This document shows positions 1 to 22,396 of a stretch of 64,000 bases of DNA, in pieces. Every line of letters begins with the position of its first letter. Position 1 is the first letter of the stretch. Under the pieces are notes generated by a model that was given only the letters and a program-made list of their open reading frames with translations, was not told where the DNA came from and made no database searches. Source of the stretch: Nannobrachium achirus (taxonomy: Eukaryota; Chordata; Actinopteri; Myctophiformes; Myctophidae); assembly GCA_963921795.1 (NCBI GenBank), contig OY997645.1:20675037-20739036 (forward strand), read 5' to 3'. The translations under genes were made by a program, and so were the position numbers.

Positions 1-99
1 GGCTAAACATTTGTACAATGTACACGCCAGCAATCCAGATAGTCTCAAGGTTGAAGGCCTAGAAAACATTAAAAAGAATATTAGAGGGGGTGATCGACT

Positions 100-715
100 A
101 AAATTATTACTGCAGAGAGAATATATATCACAGTGAGGAATTTGACATCCTAGGTGGGGTACTGCAAGGAGACATCCTAGCCCCCTTCCTCTTTGTCATA
201 GTCGTGGACTACGCGCTCAGGAAGGCCATCAGTGGACGAGAGCAGGATCTTGGCCTCACTATTACACCAAAGAGGTCAAGACGGCACCCTGCCGTAGTCT
301 TGACAGACCTAGACTACGCAGATAACATCAGCCTACTCTTCAACCACGAGGAGCAAGCACAGGAGCTCTTGAGCAGAGTGTGCCAAGGTTGGCCTTCAGC
401 TGAATGCCAAGAAAACTGAAGTGATCACCTATAAGATCCAATCAGAACACCCACCTCTGACGACAACAACTAGAGGCATGGCTCTGAAGGAAGTCAAGGG
501 CTTCCAAGTACTTGGGATCATAGGTCAACTCAACAGAGCAAGATCTTAAAGTGAGGAAGGCACTTGCATGGAGGGCCCTGAATGGCATGGCTAGTGTATG
601 GAACTCCAACCTCCCCGACAAACAAAACTCAGCTTCTTCTATGCGACGGTAGAGTCTGTTCTCCTATATGGCAGTGAATGCTGGACCCTGAAGCCAACTC
701 ACACGAATAACTGTG
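100..715 (+). mobile_element. Decayed non-LTR retrotransposon (LINE) reverse-transcriptase fragment
   Basis: Read in shifting frames, this stretch encodes pieces of a LINE reverse transcriptase. They include a GVLQGDILAPFLF-like segment, then a YADN active-site motif (canonical form [YF]ADD) within residues encoded near 315-330. Further on are an NAKKTEV segment and an ESVLLYGSECWTLK segment typical of RTE- or Jockey-like C-termini. In-frame stops and frameshifts interrupt it, so it is dead. The order of motifs is seen in the sequence; the clade is a guess. The 5' end is ambiguous and could begin before the window. Confidence 0.75.
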
Positions 716-807
716 ATTAATTTGAGAGGTAAATGTAAAGTTTAGCTGCACTGGTTGATGAAGAGTTTATTGCACTAATAAATGGATTTATCTCATAATA
801 TATCTCC

Positions 808-1010
808 AGATTGGATGCTCGCTGGCCTACTAGTCCGGGACGCATACCACATGGGCTTTGTGTAGCCTGGCGGCGGCGCCGGTTCGATTCGGTCCGGACG
901 GCCTTTCCCGCATGTCACTCCCTGTCTCTCTCCCCATTTCCTGTCAGTCTACTATCATATCAAATACAGGCATGTAAAGCCCCTCAAAAAATCTATCTCC
1001 TGATTGTGTT
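808..1010 (+). mobile_element. tRNA-derived SINE
   Basis: A tRNA-like head is followed by an unrelated body and an A-rich end. An A-box-like TGGCCTACTAG near 822 and a B-box-like GGTTCGATTCG near 881 are spaced as in a pol III internal promoter. The downstream body (Cs and Ts around 900-950) matches no gene. The SINE family is not assigned. Confidence 0.55.
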
Positions 1011-1191
1011 CTTGTTTAAAACTCTCTAAGGACCATTACAAAATCATAACGTAGCCGAGTGGAAGTCAACAGTTTACATTTGGACAGGTGGTGTGTTCAA
1101 GGAGCCTCGGAAATAAGGGAAAATCCCTGACACTGGCTACTGAATTAATTAATTATATACCCAGCAATAGATGTCTTAAATGAATACTCAC

Positions 1192-1368
1192 TTGCAAGCA
1201 GCATGTGGCTAAACTTGTTTATGTGAAAGCAGCTGTCTTTCTTCAGGCTTTCCAGATGTTTGGCCAAGCGCTGTCCCACTGCAACCACCTTCCTGTTTAA
1301 GTGGACTGCTTCAAAGATAGCATCTTCTTTACCTGCTTCACATCCAAACTTCCACTCAAGTCTACCGT
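1192..1368 (-). CDS. Putative coding exon of an unrecognised protein (exon 'U3')
   Basis: Minus-strand open segment between an AG acceptor after 1369 and a GTGAGT donor at 1191-1186; 177 bp, phase 1 in and phase 1 out. It encodes about 59 residues including GRLEWKFGCEAGKEDAIF and, near the end, KKDSCFHINKFSHMLLA. Two cysteines are present and helix-prone residues dominate. The phase matches the exon at 2166-2366. I do not recognise the family. A roughly 155-bp (TG)n tract abuts the acceptor where a polypyrimidine tract would be. No further exon was found nearer the window edge. Confidence 0.4.
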
Positions 1369-1375
1369 CTGTTGT

Positions 1376-2165
<790 letters not shown>

Positions 2166-2366
2166 CGGTGAACTTGTGTTCTGCTTCTGACACCACACTT
2201 GTAGAACACTGCTCGAGATCATCAAGAGTCTGGTTCAGCCAGGCCTGGTCCCTTGGATGGTTCAGGTAGTTTTGCACCGTCTTGATTTCATAGGCCTGGG
2301 TGCCATCCATCTGAAGGGATATGAGTAACTTACTCATATCCACACGCCAGATGAACTTTCTTATGG
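2166..2366 (-). CDS. Putative coding exon of an unrecognised protein (exon 'U2')
   Basis: Minus-strand exon candidate of 201 bp, phase 1 to phase 1. It is preceded by a good pyrimidine tract and AG (TTTTTTCTTCAAG) and followed by a weaker GTTAGA donor. It encodes about 66 residues, including IRKFIWRVDMSKLLISLQMD and later DQAWLNQTLDDLEQC. NQT is a possible N-glycosylation site and one cysteine is present. Its phase joins correctly to 1192-1368. If the donor is not used, translation stops immediately after, making this a final exon. I do not recognise the family. Confidence 0.4.
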
Positions 2367-2964
2367 CTTGAAGAAAAAAGGAAATTGATACAGTATAGGC
2401 ACCAATATATACATATTAGGTTGACTGAGCATGTATGCTCTTTTAGAGTAAAGGTCCTTAAACATTACTGTGTTTTTTGGTTGCGTTTTCAAAATCCGAA
2501 CTCCTCAAAAACATCGTTTTTCAGGCTAAGGATCCCTTACCTAAGAGAGAGAGAGAGAGAGAAAGCAGGGACCCAGTAGCAGCAGCTGCGAAAAACTGAA
2601 GAAAACCCTGGTCCGAAAAAAATATATACAGACGAAATAACGGACGGCAGTGTGCAAACGTGATTGACATAAAGTGCAGTAGTTTTTTTTTACATTTTTT
2701 TACGTGCTCCAAATTTTGCTCCAATATTCGGCCGAAAAAGCAGCAATGTGCAAGGATGTAAAGGCCATTAAACATAGGGGAAAAAAAGAAAAATATAAAA
2801 AAAAAAACAATACTAATAACAATCACAACCATTAAATAACATATCCAAGACTTGCTGATCAATTCAACCCAATATGTATATATTGGTCTATCATATAAGT
2901 TGCATGCTAAATCAATCACCAATTGGATTTCAACTATCTTGTCTTATTTTGTCCCGTACACTCA

Positions 2965-3023
2965 CCTGGAAGTTCTCCTTTGCTGCATCCTAGGAGCATG
3001 AAAAGCACGAAGAGGAAGAACTG
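2965..3023 (-). CDS. Putative hydrophobic (signal-peptide-like) exon ('U1')
   Basis: Minus-strand candidate exon of about 59 bp, starting after CAG and ending at a GTGAGT donor; phase 0 in, phase 1 out. It encodes FFLFVLFMLLGCSKGELP, which looks like a signal-peptide core with a possible cleavage site after the cysteine or serine. The intron just upstream on the minus strand (3024-3065) resembles the intron before exon 10 of vwa5a copy A (9785-9830), so the acceptor appears inherited from a vwa5a duplicate while the exon content is different. Expression and a start codon are unproven. Confidence 0.3.
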
Positions 3024-3425
3024 GGGATTACACAAAATAGACAACTATATTAATAACATTTATTTGACTTGAAACCATACATGGCCTACTAGTGCACAAG
3101 ATGCAAGTTGGCACCTGGACATAGTGCAGTTCTAGTATACGTGTAGTGTGTGCATGGTGCAACAATGGGGTGTGTTTGCGTGCTACAGTACCTGCTTGTA
3201 GATGTGTTTGAGAGAACTTAGGATTTCTGTCCCGCCCAGATCAGCAGACATAGTCTTGACCTTCTCCAAAGCTTCATCCATGGTGGTCTGGCTGTACTTC
3301 TTACTCTCACTGCCATAACAGAGTATGGAAACACTGTGACTATTCCACTGGAAAAGCAAGTTTTCACAAAGAGTACCTTACCTGGGTATGTATGTATACA
3401 TGTACAGTATATAATAATATATTAA

Positions 3426-4040
3426 CTAGTAAGACACCTCAGGGTGACAAGCGACCTCACCCTAAAGGGCCATCTGTCCAGTTATGTATATCGGACCAGT
3501 TACCCATATATGGAGACCCCTGGTACACATGTATGGAGATCCATGCTGTGAGAGCCCAAACATGCTTACTCAGTTATTCGTTATGTGAAAGTCCTATGAA
3601 ATCTATGACATCTGACATCATACATACAATCCCTTTTATGCCCATACATGGAGATGTACAGTATGTAGAACCAGCCACAAAGATATGGGCTGTCTTGGCC
3701 ATATATGGATTCTGTTAGTGTGGTATGTGGCCGATGTGGCCTCCATATATGGGCATTCCCGTATGAAGTCCTATAAGATATGGGTTAAATATTATATAGA
3801 CATCAGGGAACTCCATATATGGGCATAAAAGGGATTCTGTTAGTGTGGTTCCCCTGACATCACGGTGACGTCAGCATGATGTCAGAGCAGAAAATCCATT
3901 CTGTTAGAGTGGTTCTGCTGGCATCACATTGATAACATAGACCTTACAAAAGTGTACATGTGGACGGACGGACGTATACGGACAAGCTGTGATGGTTCTG
4001 ATAGTAAACTGCGACTTATGGTCGCAATAAATCTTTTAAG
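3426..4040 (-). mobile_element. Helitron-like non-autonomous element with ATATGG minisatellite units
   Basis: Repeated units around CCATATATGG plus GGCATAAAAGGGATTCTGTTAG occur several times. On the minus strand the block ends in a short hairpin (CACCCTGAGGTGTC region) followed by CTTACTAG and then T. That resembles a Helitron 3' terminus (hairpin, then CTRR before T). The other end carries (GGAC)n and a block ending AGTAAACTGCGAC...GGTCGCA, shared with 7090-7195. No Rep/helicase gene is present, so it would be non-autonomous. The classification is inference. Confidence 0.4.
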
Positions 4041-4484
4041 TATCAGCTCAGAGCACCGTGACGTAGCCACCAGGTCAACTCATTAAAACGTAGTCAAATA
4101 ATATTTAACAATACCATATTTCAATGCCACGATTATCTGCTTGTGTAAGGCCAGCTTACCCAGTGTCCTTGGTAGGTTTGAGACTGAAGCGAAGCTTTTT
4201 CTGAGAAGGTTGATCTGCCAGACAGATAGACAACTTTAAAATCAAACCAACAGGGAAGTCCAATTGTACTAAATGTTAAATGTGTCCTTTATTGTGGGGT
4301 ATGTTATACCAAATCGTTATGTCAAGTTTATTCTCCTCAAAAAAATCAAACCTCGGTTCGAAGTGAAGCGGTGAATCTGAGTATAAAATTGTCTAGAGCT
4401 ACAGAATTCTGAATTCTGAATGAATTAATGATTTTATCTGGAGGGCCGGATTGTCATGTGAAGCTTGACCAATCCTCAAACTAT

Positions 4485-4740
4485 GGTCTCATTGGACATT
4501 TTTAATCACCGGGACGGACACTACACACATATTCTGGACGTACGGGAAAGATAAAACCTGTTCATTCTGGACTGAAATGACCATATATGGACATGGGGGA
4601 CACACATCTACGGACAGATAAATCCTGTTCATTCTGGACTGAAATGACCATATATGGACATGGGGGACACACATTTACGGACAGAAAAAACCTGTTCATT
4701 CTGGACTGAAATGACCATAAATGGTAAGGGGACACACAAA
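4485..4740. repeat. Short tandem repeat block, about 62-bp unit
   Basis: Three near-identical tandem units of the form CCTGTTCATTCTGGACTGAA followed by ATGACCATATATGGACATGG at about 4558, 4625 and 4690. Related to the CCATATATGG units elsewhere in the window. Non-coding. Confidence 0.8.
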
Positions 4741-5720
4741 GCCACTCCTTGGAAGCGGCTTTCACCGCTTCAAAAATGACGACAGTACAAAGGTAGCCAA
4801 TGAGGAGCAGCATTCTTGGTGACATCAGCATCAACAAGTGCAACCTGATCTAAATAACAACAACACAACACATACCAAAACTTGATAGACGAAGGTTATT
4901 CTCCTAAAAAAAATCAAATGTTTTGGCACCTTTTGTTTTTGAGCTACAAATTGTGTTTTACAGTTATGATTGATTGTATTTTGGGCTGGCCTACAAAAAT
5001 TATCCATGTGGCACTCTATTTTAAAGAGTACTAAAACAAACTTCTACAAGCATCTGAAAATAAACCAAACTGAAAGTAGGGTAGTATCAGGGTGTGTACT
5101 ATGCAGTGGTGTGTTCTAGATATTGTTGGATCATCTATAAATTATCCCCACCCTCCCACACGCACAGCAGGCGTATATATGTGCATGCGTGTGGTCACCT
5201 ACATGTAAACGGCTCTGCACAGTTTGAATACTTACTATGAAGTAGCCTTGCGATAGTGTCTGGCCTATGCGAAGCTAACTATGAAGTGTGGCAGTCTGGC
5301 AGATATTGTTTAATGTGTCAATTCCTTTGCCTCAGACTAGGCTATTGAAGTCCACATTCTGGCTTCCCAGCCTCTCTGCCTGTGTATCACATAAGCTTTC
5401 TGTTGTTAGTGCTCAAATAGTGTTCAGTTCCCAATAGTACCACAAGGGGTCACAAAATACCGTTTGGACTGGAAATTGCATGCTTTATTACTGCAGAAAG
5501 ACTTGGTTTATGGAAGAGAACAAGCCAGAACTCACAGAATGGATTGAACTTATTGTTGAATACTCAATATCTGGAGTCAATAATAGTAAAGGGAAATTTC
5601 TCCTGGACATTAAAGTAACAGTTCACCAAAAGAAAATACTTATTTTCTCTCAACTCACCGCATGACCCAACTTCACCAAGGTCCTCATCTTCACGTTGGA
5701 AGAAAAAAATACAGGTACAC

Positions 5721-5835
5721 ATTTCCATTCCTAAACCACACACTGCCATTCCTACGGAGGCAGTGACCACCTAAACCAAACCCTAACCTCAGTAGGAATG
5801 GCAGTGGGTAGGAATGGCAGGTTTAGGAATGGAAA
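5721..5835. mobile_element. Small fold-back MITE
   Basis: TTTCCATTCCTAAACC and ACTGCCATTCCTAC on the left are mirrored by GTAGGAATGGCAGT and GGTTTAGGAATGGAAA on the right, with a CTAACC-rich centre. Same style as the element at 33084-33217. Non-coding. Confidence 0.6.
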
Positions 5836-6079
5836 ACTGCCCACAATGTGAATATTTAGCTCTTTAAATGCTCTGAAAATATGAAAACAAACTCAACATG
5901 TATTGTACATGTAGATGAAAAACAAAAAAGTAGTATTGCATAATAATAATAATGTTGTAATGTACTTGAATAACACTGAAATGTTCTACTTACTGTCACA
6001 CACCAGCATTGGTGATGCCCGCATTAAAGCAAGCCATTCTATTAGCACAGAATCCACTCTTTGTCAAACAGTTAATGAG

Positions 6080-6860
6080 TAAAGCCAAATAAAGTTTGGG
6101 CCAATCAGAGGAGGGGGCGGGGCTAGGTTAAACCAAATAAGGTGAAGGACTCTTAATCAAGTCAATTGAAACCCCGCCTCCTGTCTCCATTGAAAATAGA
6201 GGGGAGGGGAGGAATGGATTGTTGAGATTTGAATATAGAATAGCCTATTTAGAGTTAGAGTTAGAGTTTAGATAGTTGATTGATAGCCTAGAGATGACAG
6301 TAGAATTACTTTAGAGTGGAGTGTATTTAGGAGAAGTCAGTCTGTGAGAGAAGTGGAGAAAAAAGCGAATACACACACACACACACACGGGTGTCACAAG
6401 GGGGAAGTGGGACTGAGTTACTAGGGCCCAAGGTGGAGGGGACTTAATTATTTTATACTTTAGCTATTGAAAGATAGCAGATCTACAAGCTCACAGCGCG
6501 GCACGCTGCAAGCTTGTAGATCCGCTATTTAAATCTCACCTATGAAGAACATTCATGGGGGGCCCGCAGTGAATCCTTGTACCCAGGGCCCAGATTTTGG
6601 TGCGACACCCCTGCACACAAACACCAGCAATCCAGCAAAGCAGATATCAGCCTGCCTACCTGAAGCCTGCCAACAATCAGAGGAGGGGGTGGGGCAAAGT
6701 TAAACCAATTAAGGTTAAGGACTCTTAATCAAGTCAATTGACAGCACCCACAAGTTTGTAGGACAAACGGTTGATGAGTATAGCCAAATAAAGTTTTGGA
6801 CAATGAGGGGAGGGGGCGGGGCAAAGTTAAACCAATGAAGGTGAAGGACTGCTGGAGCAG
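6080..6860. repeat. Thrice-repeated segment with embedded 62-bp hairpin
   Basis: The phrase CCAAT-AGAGGAGGGGGCGGGG...AAACCAA-AAGGTGAAGGACT recurs at about 6100, 6670 and 6800, with variants of CTTAATCAAGTCAATTGA after it. A short inverted repeat (6474-6535, GCAGATCTACAAGCTCACAG against its complement) sits between. No supported gene. Two weak minus-strand exon-like pieces at 5995-6039 and about 5658-5685 might be vwa5a copy A tail exons but are not claimed. Confidence 0.55.
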
Positions 6861-7087
6861 CAGGAGTCGGTGGTCCCCGGGAATTCCCCGTCAGCAGCCC
6901 AGTCGGGGTGTTGATTTGGTCATTTTTGCACTATTTGGCGGCGGTGGCAGGGGGTCCCTGGGGGTCCGTGGAGGTCTGGCGGTCCTGAAGGTTGTGGTTT
7001 GACAGACAAGGAGTGTGTGTGGAAATTTCACATGGATAGGGGCAATGATGGTGGAGATATGAGTAGGGCAAAAGTGTGACATGACGT

Positions 7088-7148
7088 GACAGACAGACAG
7101 ACTGACGGACGGACGGACGGACGGACGGGACGGACGGACGGACGGACA
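7088..7148. repeat. (GGAC)n minisatellite
   Basis: GACGGACGGACGG array, followed by the same TTGATAGTAAATGCGACC block seen at the end of the element near 4000. Part of an interspersed repeat. Confidence 0.85.
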
Positions 7149-7197
7149 GCCGGTGGAGGTTTTGATAGTAAATGCGACCTGACGGTCGCAACAAATA

Positions 7198-7510
7198 GAA
7201 AAACATCTATGTGATGTTAATAAAAAGGGAACACGAAAGTACAGTAATTACATTGCAAAACAGGGGTTTTCCCCCGAAAATACATGTTTTAATTAGTTTA
7301 ATCCCAGTGGGACAAAAACCAGGGCAGATTGTTTTTATAATGGAAATGAATGGGGGAAAAAGATTTTTCATAGCCTCATTATTGCTATTTAAAGTACCAA
7401 AAGAAAAACATCTACGTGATATTAATAAAAAGGGAACAAAAAAAGTACAGTAGTTACATTGCAAAACGGGTTTTCCGCCGAAAATACATGTTTTAATTAG
7501 TTTAATCCTC
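7198..7510. repeat. Diverged tandem duplication, about 206-bp period
   Basis: Two segments, 7198-7307 and about 7404-7510, share AAAACATCTA-GTGAT-TTAATAAAAAGG and CCGAAAATACATGTTTTAAT blocks with point differences. Non-coding. Confidence 0.8.
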
Positions 7511-8560
7511 TGAAACAGGCAGAGGACAGAGAGAGAGAGAAAGCAGTGCATCTTGGGTAGGAAGTTGTGGAATTATAGGCTGGCTGTCAACATAAAATGT
7601 ATTTTAATTGTAATTCTGCCCATTTAAAATATATGTACCCAATCGAATATCTTAGTTACATCATTGTCGTTCATGTGAACTAGTTTGTTGAAGCTTATTC
7701 ATTATTATTATCGAAATCGCTATGCGCCGTACTGCGCCCCGGCCGTGCTCCGCATCACGGCACCGCGGTGAAAGACTGAAGCGACTTTCTCCCCCTGCAT
7801 AACTCCACCCCCGGTAGCGAAAAGTGAATGTTTTTTCTGGTTGGCCAGTCAGGGAGTCTCAGGGACCAATCAGAAGGCTGACAAACGATGAATTGCATGA
7901 CTGAAAAATACATAAAAGGTTTTTAAATTTGAGGAGATTGATGAATATCATCTTAATGAATTTGGGATTTTATACACTACATCATTTCAGGAAGGGAAGA
8001 ATATGCATTTTGCATTAAACAAAAACTGCAGTTCAAGCAATTATCATGGACCGTATTGTCACATACTGTATATACAGTACAAACACTTAAAATCAAATAC
8101 ATAATCATACTGGTGGGACATTTCTGTGTAACAGAGGTCCTGGTGCAGTGAAAGAGGAAAATATTGAGTTAACCTTGACCTCACCAAATGTCTAAATATG
8201 AACGGTACCTTAAAGCTAACCGTAACATCATGCCTAAACCTTAACATAAGGACAGTGCCTAATACTATTCAGTTTAAGTTTAATCTGAATTATTATTACA
8301 AGATCTCTACCGCAGATCTTTACCTCAGCAATGAATATCTACTGTTTAATAATTAAACAGTAGCTATTCATTGCTGAAGTAAATATCCTGTACTTATTAA
8401 GCTTATACAGCAGAGTATAGAGTATACAGTGCAACAATCATAGTACATCAAAGCCATGACCTTTATGTCACTTTGGTAAGGCTCTGTTGTTCCACCTACA
8501 GACTTCACCCCCACATACAGTAGATCTTAATTGTGTTTGAGGAAGTTATCATGGTGACTT
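7511..8560. other. Non-coding stretch downstream of vwa5a copy A exon 14
   Basis: AT-rich sequence with a small inverted pair near 8325-8385 (CAATGAATATCTACTGTTTA and its complement). I searched it for vwa5a 3' exons on the minus strand and saw none that fit. Confidence 0.5.
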
Positions 8561-8583
8561 TTACAGACCCCTACAGTACTTAC

Positions 8584-19660
<11,077 letters not shown>

Positions 19661-20739
19661 GATTAGACTGAAACGATATGTTGGCAAGAGTTCAGTCTTG
19701 ACGAACAGCCTCCATGAAAATCTCTATAAATGTGTAGAAGATAGTTTCAGTTTGTCAATATCATCCATGATATATCATCCCGCCCCTCTCGAGACTTCCG
19801 TGTTTGGGTTTCTGACGCGTGTTTCCTAAACCCACCAGGCTAGAGTTAAGACCCGCCTCGCGGAACGCCCCTCTCAATAATCTTAAGTATGAAAGTGCAT
19901 GCATAATATGAACGTTAGTGCTCTTAGTGCAAAGCAGAACTGTACCTACTACCTACCGATCCATTACAATAATACATGTATTAAATACATGCAGCATAAT
20001 ACGCCCGATGCCATATCCAAACTATAACAATCAATGTAACTGATAATCAGTAAGAGTTTTATTTTGAGCACAGTAGTGACAATAGTTTGGTCAGAGGGTT
20101 AAAGTATAATCCGATTTTGAGTAGGAATAGAATTTTTAAAAAAATCCCTGATTTTCTTGCTCCCCACAACAGTAGGCCTACGTTTTTCTCTTTTGCAAAG
20201 TTACAAAGTTTCCCTTTTTTAAGCAGTACAAAGTAAGTTTCAGGTTTTTTGTTTTAGCACGGTTTATTTTGAGCACTGTAGTGAGTGACACATTAATAGC
20301 TGTGCATTGTGCAAATGCAGGCTTTTCTCAGTACAAGTTTTAAGATTGTCTTCATGCCTTTACCCTCCGCGTTATTTGGAAACGCACATGAGTTCTGGGC
20401 AAACCCTGCCCATGGAAGCTTTTGATTGGCTGAACTGGAGCTAGGGAGCGCTCCTTCAGTTTTCGCCCCCTAGTGGCGGAAAGAATTACCTCTGGGAACT
20501 CAGATTGGGGCCCCTATGTTCTCGAGACATGTCTGGCTGCAGACCCACTTGGCCTATGTTGGGGCCATGGATACACTCTTGGCTTTTCTGACAGAATTCT
20601 TCTTCTTTTGACTTTCCTGCCTTCTAGACGCCCGTCGGAGTATTGCTGCCTCCCACTGTGGGTGTTACGTACTGCAGTATGCACATACACACACGCTTAA
20701 CATCACTGTGTTGTCATCATGGGAACAACTCAAACAGAA

Positions 20740-21265
20740 TCCCTTTTATGCACATATATGGAGATCCCTGATGTCATCAATAATATTAAGCCCATATATA
20801 ACAGGGCTTCATATGGGAAAATTGGGAATGCCCATAAATGAGGAAGACAGCTCATATCTATGTGGCTGGTTCAGACAGGGATCTCCATGTATGGGCATAA
20901 AAGGCATTGTGTGTTGTGATGTCATGGGAATACTAACGGAATCCCTTTTATGCCCATATAAGGAGTTCCCTGATGTCATCAATATTAATCCCCATATCTA
21001 ACAGGACTTCATATGGGAATAACCATAATTGAGTAAGAAAGCCCATATATGTGTGGCTGGTTCAGACAGGGGTCTCCATGTATGGGCATAAAAGGGATTG
21101 TATGTATCATGTCAGATGTGATAGACGTCATAGGATTTTCACATAACGAATAACTGAGTAAGCATATTTGGGGTCTCAAAGCATATCTCCATATACAGTA
21201 CATGGATCTCCATATATGAGTACCAGGGGTCTCCATATATGGGTAAATGGTCCGATATACATCCA
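20740..21265. repeat. CCATATATGG-type repeat array
   Basis: Several copies of CATATATGGAGAT-CC and GGGCATAAAAGG-ATTGT units, two of them in an approximately 190-bp tandem duplication (about 20740-20910 and 20935-21095). Same family as the blocks at 3480-3900 and 29980-31080. Non-coding. Confidence 0.75.
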
Positions 21266-21267
21266 GG

Positions 21268-21786
21268 GGTTGACACTAAGGTCTCAGAGGCACTTGCCCA
21301 TCGGGCAAGTACAGGTCATGTTCTACTTGCCCGAAGGTAATGCCCACTTGCCCGAAAAGTAAATCGGCCTTTATAAAATGATAGGTACGATTTTAATTAC
21401 CGCTCAATTTAACACTTATTTCTTTACTTTCTGGGCCTGTGCGATAAAATGTCATACCTCAATACCTCCAAATACAAATACCAAATACTTTAGCTATGAT
21501 TGAATATGTCTATGGGTTCACACTTTTTATTTTTAAATGTAGCAACAGTAAAAACAGCACATTATAGGTAAATAGTGCTCTTATTTTACATTCCACAGAC
21601 CAGAAGACACAGCGCACTGGCCACGTTCAGGTGTTTAGACAGATATCTCATGTTTATAGACATTTGTGTCCCCTCTCAAATGAGCACTTGCCCTGTCGGG
21701 CAACCTGAAAGCCAACTTCACCTGCCCTGACGTTTTATTTACCTGCCGGGGGCAGGTGGGCAAGCCTTAGTGTCAATGCCTGTACA
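21268..21786. mobile_element. MITE with GTTGACACTAAGG termini
   Basis: Termini GGTTGACACTAAGG and CCTTAGTGTCAATGCC are inverted repeats. Interior has repeated CACTTGCCC-TCGGGCAAG blocks near both ends. No coding sequence. Confidence 0.75.
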
Positions 21787-21983
21787 TCACTGGCCAGAGT
21801 GCCAAGACTTGGCGTGACCATCGCTTGTCGCCCTCAGGCTTCTTACTAGTTATTGATATATTTCCAATTCTCAATACTTTTACTTCTACTCCACTACATC
21901 TCGGAGGGAAATATTGTACTTTTACAGTTTTACTCCACTATAATTGTTTGAAAACTTTATATATAAACATATAAACATTTCGG

Positions 21984-22064
21984 CCATTTGAAAATAGCTG
22001 ATCTACAAGCTCACAATGCGTCGCATCACGAAGCATTGTGAGCATGTAGATCTGCTATTTTCCA
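21984..22064. repeat. Short hairpin repeat (GATCTACAAGCTCACA family)
   Basis: AAAATAGCTGATCTACAAGC and its near-complement GCATGTAGATCTGCTATTTT face each other. Other full or half copies: 6474-6535, 27396-27468, 47936-47962, 60678-60728, 62178-62222. Confidence 0.8.
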
Positions 22065-22396
22065 AAGATTTTTATACATTTGAAAACTTGAAATGGAACA
22101 TTCCATTTTGATGCCAATACCTTTGTACTTGTAGTAAATTGTAACAGAGTATTTCTATATTGCAGAATTGATACTTTTACTTAAGTAAAACATTTGAGTA
22201 CTTTTCCCACCACTGCACATGTTATACTGTGGCCTTAGACAAGGCCCTCTAAACATTGGAAGAAGCACTTTATTTTCAGGCCCATTTGCGGCCTGTATGT
22301 TGTTTATGTGTAGGATAAAAAGAAAAGAAAAAGAAGATGAGATGGTTAGAAAGATTTTCTGGTTGCTTTCATTTATGTCCAATACAATAACTGATT

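Larger units (their letters stand above)
3192..4860 (-). pseudogene. Eroded third vwa5a copy (exon 9 and part of exon 13, scrambled)
   Basis: Fragments of a third vwa5a gene on the minus strand. Exon 9 (3192-3309) matches copy A exon 9 closely but lacks 27 bp at its 3' end (the PCIPNQPRQ codons); a CAG|GTAC donor is kept in phase. 4025-4115 matches copy A intron 8 (11300-11385). 4159 to about 4222 is the 3' part of exon 13 with its donor. It is fused at about 4223 to sequence like copy A intron 6 (12303-12358). This order (exon 9, intron 8, exon 13, intron 6) cannot be produced by simple decay, so deletions and rearrangement occurred. No complete VWA domain remains. Confidence 0.75.

Noticed and set aside
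5480-5665. 61-codon plus-strand ORF as a gene
   Set aside because: Lies in non-coding DNA, no homology or splice context; chance open frame.
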